From Alphaproteobacteria bacterium (GTDB lineage Bacteria > Pseudomonadota > Alphaproteobacteria > Rhizobiales > Xanthobacteraceae), in the NCBI GenBank assembly GCA_005884745.1, contig VAZU01000065.1:1-10173 (forward strand): DNA of 10,173 nucleotides. Direction: 5' to 3'. The position numbers were made by a program, and so were the translations under genes. This document shows, in pieces, positions 6,341 to 10,173 of this stretch (within the stretch, counting starts at the first letter, position 1; each line of letters opens with the position of its first letter). The notes under the pieces are model-generated. The model saw only the letters and a list, made by a program, of their open reading frames with translations. It did not search any database and was not told the DNA's origin.

Positions 6341-7876
6341 CTACCCGCGGCGCGCCGCCAACGCCTTCAGCGGACGCGTAACGGCGTCGGTGAGGCGATT
6401 GACCCCGCGACTGAATGCCGGAATATACAGCAACATGCTGAAGATCGTCACCGACGCAAAACCGATGCAGATCGGTCTGGTGAAAAACGGGAAGACGCTG
6501 CCGTCGGAAAGCACCAGTCCGCGCCGCAGGCTCTTGTCGAGCAGGGTACCGAGGACCAATCCCAACACGAACGGCGCCATTTGATAGCCCTTACGGCGCA
6601 GGAAGAACGCGCCGATGCCCACGGCGATCATCGAGTATACGTCGAACAATCGCCACGCCGTCGCGTACGCGCCGACGGTCGACATCAGGAAGATGATCGG
6701 CATCAGCACGCTGTGCTTGACCCTCAGGACATAAAGCAGCGGCCGGACAAGATAGAGGCCGAAGATGAGGATGCAGACCGTGGCAAGTGTCGTCATCGCA
6801 ACCATGTCGTAGACGAACTGCCGATGCTCTATCATCAGCATCGGACCGGGCTGGATGCCGTGGATGATGATCGCCGCCATCAGTACCGCGGACGGCGCGG
6901 ACCCGGGAACGCCCAGCGCGAGCATGGGAATCATGTGCCCGGGAATCGAGGACATGTCACCGGTTTCCGCCGCCATCAGTCCGTCGATGGAGCCCTTGCC
7001 GAACTGTTCGCGCTCCTTCGTCGTCGCCTTTGCGGCCGCGTACGACATCCATGCCCCGGAATCTTCGCCGACCCCGGGCAGCAAGCCCGTCAACACGCCG
7101 ATGGCCCCGGAACGCAGCACCGTGCGCCAGTAGCGCGCGACCTCGTCGAAGCGCGGCCGGATCGAGTCGCGCATTTCCAGCAGCTTGTGTTCCACGGGAT
7201 TGGCCAGCGTGGTCAGCACTTCGGCAAAGCCGAACGCGCCGATGAGTGCCGGGATCAGCGCGATCCCGCCGGATAGTTCCGGCAAGCCGAAAGTGAACCG
7301 GTCGTATGCATACAGCCCTTCCTGGCCGATCTGCGCCACGAACAGACCGAGCGCTCCCATCAACCATCCCTTCAGCGGATCGTTGCCGACCAGGGTCCCC
7401 GACATCGTCACGCCGAACAGGGCGAGCCAGAAAAACTCGTAGGCGCCGAAGGAGAGGGCCACGTTGGCGAGCGTCGGGGTGAACGCCGCCAGGCACACCA
7501 CGCCGAACAACGTGCCGCAAAACGCGCCCGACGTGGCAATGCCGATCGCGCGTCCGGCCTCGCCGCGCAACGCCAGCGCATGGCCGTCCGCACAGGACGC
7601 GGCGTTTGCCGCGGTTCCCGGAATATTGAGCAGGATCGCCGAACGCGAGCCGCCGTACAGCGTGCCGACGTAGGAGCACACCAGAATGAGGATTGCATCG
7701 TTCGCGGGCAGTTTGACCGTAAGCGTAGTCAGCAAGGCGATGCACAGCGTGGCGGAAAGTCCGGGCATGCAGCCGACCAGGATGCCGAGCAATGCGCCGC
7801 ACAGGCCGAAGGCGATCGACGTAGGATTGAGAAGCGAGAGATAAGCATTACCGAGAGAGGCCAAACCTTGCAGCAT
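6341..7876 (-). CDS. tctA: Tripartite tricarboxylate transporter, large permease subunit TctA
   Basis: This 511-residue polytopic membrane protein is the main channel subunit of a TctABC (TTT) importer, driven by ion gradients. Family signatures are GILVGCMPGLSATL (31-44), TLYGGSRSAILLNIPGTAA (72-90), GLLPGVGEDSG (264-274) and LALGVPGSAPSAVLM (319-333). About eleven or twelve hydrophobic segments are present and the length is normal. One oddity is that the stretch before the second Pro-Gly loop reads AAETGDMSSIPGHMIP, where many TctA proteins have an Asn-Asn-Ala segment; this may mark a subfamily with a different ligand. The start is ATG 7876, 24 bases after the tctB stop, with only a weak GAGCGGAA upstream. 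Expression follows tctC and tctB on one message. Confidence 0.95.
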   Translation of the reverse strand: MLQGLASLGNAYLSLLNPTSIAFGLCGALLGILVGCMPGLSATLCIALLTTLTVKLPANDAILILVCSYVGTLYGGSRSAILLNIPGTAANAASCADGHALALRGEAGRAIGIATSGAFCGTLFGVVCLAAFTPTLANVALSFGAYEFFWLALFGVTMSGTLVGNDPLKGWLMGALGLFVAQIGQEGLYAYDRFTFGLPELSGGIALIPALIGAFGFAEVLTTLANPVEHKLLEMRDSIRPRFDEVARYWRTVLRSGAIGVLTGLLPGVGEDSGAWMSYAAAKATTKEREQFGKGSIDGLMAAETGDMSSIPGHMIPMLALGVPGSAPSAVLMAAIIIHGIQPGPMLMIEHRQFVYDMVAMTTLATVCILIFGLYLVRPLLYVLRVKHSVLMPIIFLMSTVGAYATAWRLFDVYSMIAVGIGAFFLRRKGYQMAPFVLGLVLGTLLDKSLRRGLVLSDGSVFPFFTRPICIGFASVTIFSMLLYIPAFSRGVNRLTDAVTRPLKALAARRG

Positions 7877-7900
7877 GACGAGTTCCGCTCGATCACGTCG

Positions 7901-8458
7901 TCAGGGAAGGCGCACCAGGAAGAACTCTTGGAACACGAGTGTAATCAGCAGGCCGGCGCCGAGCCCGATCACGATCGCAATGGTGAGGCCGCGCGCTACC
8001 TGATTGGCGGCGCGGCGCTGCGGGTACTGCAAAACAGCGATCGCGGTCGAGACGAAAGCGGCGGCTGCGAGCCAGAACGGCAGCCCGTGCCCCACCAAGC
8101 CGATGCCGAAGGTCAGGCAAAGACCCAGCACGATCAAGAAGCGCTTGCGTTCCGCCGCAGACATCGCGGCCGACCGAGGGTTTTTCTCGCCGAGCGCGCC
8201 CTGTCGCCACGCCCGCGCCAGCAACAACGTGCCGAAAAACCCGATGGCAAGACCAAGCAGTCCGGGCAGAAGACCCGGCACGGTGTACGGGTTGACGTCC
8301 TGATTTTCCAGGCGGTCCATTCGCCACGATCCGATGGCGACCGCCGTGCCGAACGCAATCCACGCGAGCCCGCCAAGGAAATCCGATCGCGGCGTTACCA
8401 GGCGCGCGGCCGATTGCGCCGCGCCACCGGCGCCCGGTTCTGGTTCGGAGGTCTGCAT
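7901..8458 (-). CDS. tctB: Tripartite tricarboxylate transporter, small membrane subunit TctB
   Basis: This 185-residue inner-membrane protein fits TctB, the small poorly conserved partner of TctA. Hydrophobic segments lie at about residues 27-45, 61-82, 107-123, 127-144 and 157-177, and the typical NPYTVPGLLPGLLG stretch (56-69) is present. I start at ATG 8458, with GGGAGG 12 bases upstream, a rather long gap. An in-frame GTG at 8482 would add eight residues but has no ribosome site. Its place between tctC and tctA is the classical order, and the identity rests partly on that context because TctB sequences diverge strongly. Confidence 0.92.
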   Translation of the reverse strand: MQTSEPEPGAGGAAQSAARLVTPRSDFLGGLAWIAFGTAVAIGSWRMDRLENQDVNPYTVPGLLPGLLGLAIGFFGTLLLARAWRQGALGEKNPRSAAMSAAERKRFLIVLGLCLTFGIGLVGHGLPFWLAAAAFVSTAIAVLQYPQRRAANQVARGLTIAIVIGLGAGLLITLVFQEFFLVRLP

Positions 8459-8512
8459 CGTTCGATCGCGCCTCCCGGTCACGCGGCCACGCCGGGTCCG
8501 CTGACCGCGGTA

Positions 8513-9526
8513 TCAGGGCTTTGGAATGCCGACCGTATCGGGCGAGACTTTCGCCTTGTTGGTCTCAAACAGCAGCCAAGCGTTCGCCTGAACGGCCGGG
8601 AACACGGCCGCTTGCGCTTGCTCGCCGTAGAGCGGCGCAAATAGCGCGCCGCGACTTGTTGCGTATTTCTTCAAGACGTCGTTGTTGACGATATCTTGCG
8701 CCCAGGCTTTTTCGACGGCTTGCACCACTTCGTCGGGCACGCCTCTGGGAATGAAGATGCCGAAGTAATTGGTAGGCATGCGGAATCCCGGCAGGATCGA
8801 CGCAAGCGGCGGAATGGTGCCGTAGCCTGCGAGTTCCAGTGGTTTGTTGCTCACGGTAGCGAGAGGACGCAGACGCTTGCCACGGATCATATCCGCCTGC
8901 TCCACCGCGAGCTGTGTCGTCACTTCCGTTTCGCCCGCGACCGTCGCCACCACCGCTGGATTGCCGCCGTCATAGGTCACGTGCCGGTATTTCACGCCGG
9001 TTGCCTTCGCGATCGCTTCCATCGCGTTGTGCCCGCCCGACGTCACGCCTGCCGTGGCGACCGAAATCTGGCCGGGCTTGAGCTTCATCGCGTCGATCAG
9101 CTCCTGCGCGGTGTTGTAAGGTGAATCTGCATTGACGCTGAGCAGCTGGATATTGGCCACGTTGAGGAACAGGTTCCAGTCGGCGATCCGGGTCTTGAGC
9201 AGGCCCAAGGTTTCGTAGGCGCCCAAGTCCTGAGCCGCGCCCGAGGTCCAGGTATAGCCGTCCCTGGCGGCATCGAGCGCGCTCCTGGTCCCCAACGAGC
9301 CCGAGGCGCCCGCCTGATTGATGATGACGATCGTCTGGCCGAGCAGCGGTTCGAGTTGGGTCGCGGTGATGCGGGTGATCTGATCGGTCGAGCCGCCGGC
9401 CGCCCAAGGCACGATGAGATTGATGGGACGGGTAGGCTTCCATTCGGCGCCCAGTGCGGGAGGCGCCGCGAAGGCTGCTGCAAAAAGCGAAAGGAGCATC
9501 GCGTTCCGGACGCGGATTTGTGTCAT
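8513..9526 (-). CDS. tctC: Tripartite tricarboxylate transporter substrate-binding protein TctC (Bug family)
   Basis: This 337-residue periplasmic solute-binding protein captures an organic acid and delivers it to TctAB. A signal peptide is clear: Arg residues near the start, the hydrophobic run MLLSLFAAAFAAPP (10-23), and a likely cut after ALGA, near residue 27. Bug-family landmarks follow: INLIVPWAAGGSTDQ (35-49), which forms part of the ligand pocket, and NQAGASGSLGT (70-80). The start ATG 9526 gives a normal signal peptide; the open frame reaches 9574 but adds only a polar stretch without similarity, and no strong Shine-Dalgarno is seen for either. It is first in the minus-strand unit, 54 bases before tctB. 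Known Bug proteins bind citrate, dicarboxylates, amino acids, nicotinate and others, so the ligand is open. Confidence 0.94.
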   Translation of the reverse strand: MTQIRVRNAMLLSLFAAAFAAPPALGAEWKPTRPINLIVPWAAGGSTDQITRITATQLEPLLGQTIVIINQAGASGSLGTRSALDAARDGYTWTSGAAQDLGAYETLGLLKTRIADWNLFLNVANIQLLSVNADSPYNTAQELIDAMKLKPGQISVATAGVTSGGHNAMEAIAKATGVKYRHVTYDGGNPAVVATVAGETEVTTQLAVEQADMIRGKRLRPLATVSNKPLELAGYGTIPPLASILPGFRMPTNYFGIFIPRGVPDEVVQAVEKAWAQDIVNNDVLKKYATSRGALFAPLYGEQAQAAVFPAVQANAWLLFETNKAKVSPDTVGIPKP

Positions 9527-9626
9527 GGCGCCATCCACTGCAGCCTGTGATCCCCTTGGGCTGCCGCCCGGCAATATGCTGCCAACGTGCCACGCTAGTA
9601 AACGGCTTTTTTGGCGCGCTCTTGCT

Positions 9627-9646
9627 CGGAATTCTCCGATCGGAAT
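9627..9646. promoter_or_regulatory. Possible operator upstream of tctC
   Basis: CGGAAT occurs twice as a direct repeat (9627-9632 and 9641-9646), and the second copy overlaps the perfect 10-bp palindrome TCCGATCGGA (9635-9644). The element is about 100 bases upstream of the tctC start, where a regulator of a tct operon would be expected to bind. No regulator gene is in view, so the role is inferred from symmetry and place. Confidence 0.3.
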
Positions 9647-9710
9647 GCCGCCTCCAGGTCACCTGTTCTTGGTGAGCGCCTGAACGGAGGGCTTGCGAGA
9701 ACGGTCGGCG

Positions 9711-9818
9711 ATGAAACCAATGGTGCCTTACGTGATGGAAAAGATTCGGGTGGTCGCGAACGCGCCGCCCAGCATCGTCCTGACGGACGAGGACGTGCGC
9801 AAGAGGCTTTCGGTGTAA
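9711..9818 (+). CDS. Short doubtful ORF (35 residues), possible gene fragment
   Basis: ATG 9711 to TAA 9816-9818 encodes 35 residues ending SIVLTDEDVRKRLSV. Third-codon positions are mostly G or C, as in neighbouring genes, which hints at a coding past. The motif VLTDEDVRKRL loosely recalls the N-terminal start of ornithine cyclodeaminase-like proteins, but the stop comes at once and nothing after it continues the similarity. No Shine-Dalgarno is visible for ATG 9711 or the inner ATG 9735. It could be a real small protein, a truncated gene remnant or chance. Confidence 0.22.
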   Translation: MKPMVPYVMEKIRVVANAPPSIVLTDEDVRKRLSV

Positions 9819-9904
9819 GAGGAAACGGGCCGGTGTTTTCGCGGTGGCGACGACGCTGCGCGCCTGTGCCCGCCCCCGGATTGCGACGCGGGATCGGGCA
9901 TGAA

Positions 9905-9919
9905 CGGCCTGCAAGGCCG
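9905..9919. other. Small hairpin in the methyltransferase leader
   Basis: CGGCCT (9905-9910) and AGGCCG (9914-9919) form a perfect 6-bp inverted repeat with a 3-base centre, 21 bases before the methyltransferase ATG. It may shape the mRNA leader or be a protein site. Short GC-rich repeats of this size also occur by chance. Confidence 0.3.
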
Positions 9920-9940
9920 GAGCGACACGGACGAGGCGGC

Positions 9941-10173
9941 ATGACCAAGGAATCGTATCCATTTCGGAGCTCGGAAGCGGAACGGCAAAGACTCATCGCC
10001 CAGGACGGACTGGTCGCTCCGTCGACGCAACGCCTGTTCGAGCAAGCCGGTATCGCGCCGGGCATGCGCGTCCTCGACATCGGCTCGGGACCGGGTGACG
10101 TCGCATTCCTGGCCGCGCGGATGGTGGGCCCCGCGGGCGAGGTCATCGGCGTAGACCGCGATCCCGCCCAGGC
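9941..10173 (+). CDS. Class I SAM-dependent methyltransferase (N-terminal part, cut by window edge)
   Basis: From ATG 9941 the frame stays open to the window end (77 full codons), beginning MTKESYPFRSSEAERQRL. Residues 49-57 read VLDIGSGPG, the glycine-rich SAM-binding motif I of Rossmann-fold methyltransferases, and GEVIGVDRD (66-74) supplies the acidic residue that binds the SAM ribose. The preceding segment LIAQDGLVAPSTQRLFEQAGI is typical of the small-molecule methyltransferase (Methyltransf_11/25/31) group. GAGG at 9933-9936 is a short-spaced ribosome site. The acceptor substrate cannot be told from this part. It is divergent from tctC and is probably not part of the acid-catabolism unit. 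Confidence 0.85.
   Translation, partial: MTKESYPFRSSEAERQRLIAQDGLVAPSTQRLFEQAGIAPGMRVLDIGSGPGDVAFLAARMVGPAGEVIGVDRDPAQ

Larger units (their letters stand above)
9527..9940. other. Gene-poor spacer between divergent tctC and the methyltransferase gene
   Basis: These 414 bases hold no convincing gene on either strand. They should contain the promoter of the tctC-led unit (minus) and that of the methyltransferase (plus), but I could not place a good -35/-10 pair for either. Identifiable contents are a short doubtful ORF (9711-9818), a palindromic element (9627-9646) and a small hairpin (9905-9919). A T-run at 9607-9612 is present without a matching stem. Confidence 0.6.

Noticed and set aside
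5177..7276. 699-residue plus-strand open frame antisense to the enolase, TIM-barrel and tctA genes
   Set aside because: It lies opposite three clearly recognised genes, is Arg/His/Gln-rich with no domain, and is the usual product of high GC on the opposite strand.
7580..8644. 354-residue plus-strand frame opposite tctA/tctB/tctC
   Set aside because: Antisense shadow of three transporter genes; composition is Arg/Gln-rich without membrane or domain pattern.
9670..9735. Short minus-strand stretch reading TIGFIADRSRKPSVQALTKNR then stop
   Set aside because: It is bounded by stops on both sides, has no start codon, and shows no match I recognise.
9595..10146. 183-residue minus-strand frame over the spacer and the methyltransferase start
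   Set aside because: It is antisense to the SAM-binding motif region of the methyltransferase and is low-complexity Arg/Pro/Ser; its end (DLEAAFRSENSEQERAKKA) looks protein-like but I could not tie it to a family.
1..10173. Mobile elements, CRISPR arrays, phage or defence systems
   Set aside because: No transposase, integrase, terminal repeats, regularly spaced repeats or toxin/defence domains were seen on either strand.

Overview
The window is GC-rich with strong G/C third-codon bias. A short YacG lies next to a tRNA-Phe(GAA) gene, and there is a tripartite tricarboxylate (Tct/Bug) importer with scattered acid-catabolism genes. This fits a proteobacterium, most likely an alphaproteobacterium of the Hyphomicrobiales (Bradyrhizobium/Xanthobacteraceae-like). 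That placement is inferred from protein flavour and gene order only. I see no phage, IS, CRISPR or defence genes.

Layout. (1) Bases 1-603, plus strand: a housekeeping end with a stem-loop, the DNA-gyrase inhibitor YacG, a strong stem-loop directly after it, then a near-consensus sigma-70 promoter and tRNA-Phe with encoded CCA. (2) 645-3057: a divergent pair, a beta-keto acid cleavage enzyme (BKACE/DUF849) on minus and a KgtP-type 2-oxoglutarate/H+ symporter on plus, separated by 235 bp with two inverted repeats. (3) 3157-9526, all minus strand: read in transcription order, tctC, tctB, tctA, a xylose-isomerase-like TIM-barrel protein, an unusually long enolase-superfamily protein, a 3' relic of an acyl-CoA dehydrogenase gene, and a BadH-like short-chain dehydrogenase. 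(4) 9527-9940: gene-poor DNA with one short doubtful ORF. (5) 9941 to the right edge: the start of a class I SAM-dependent methyltransferase, plus strand.

How the parts may work together. The tightly packed tctC-tctB-tctA-TIM barrel-enolase unit looks like a self-contained 'import, isomerise, dehydrate/racemise' module for an organic acid, probably a polyol- or sugar-derived acid or a di/tricarboxylate; the substrate cannot be read from sequence. Downstream sit pieces of an acyl-CoA beta-oxidation-like route: a 31-residue C-terminal tail of an acyl-CoA dehydrogenase and an intact hydroxyacyl-CoA-type SDR. BKACE (beta-keto acid plus acetyl-CoA) and KgtP (dicarboxylate uptake) sit nearby but face the other way or are separately promoted.

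The most interesting points are the acyl-CoA dehydrogenase relic at the junction between the two catabolic blocks, which suggests that the tct/enolase module was joined onto an older operon by a deletion or insertion, and the uncharacterised 470-residue enolase-superfamily protein with a complete-looking active site. Most genes belong to recognisable families; the possible novelty lies in the combination and substrate, not in a new kind of system.
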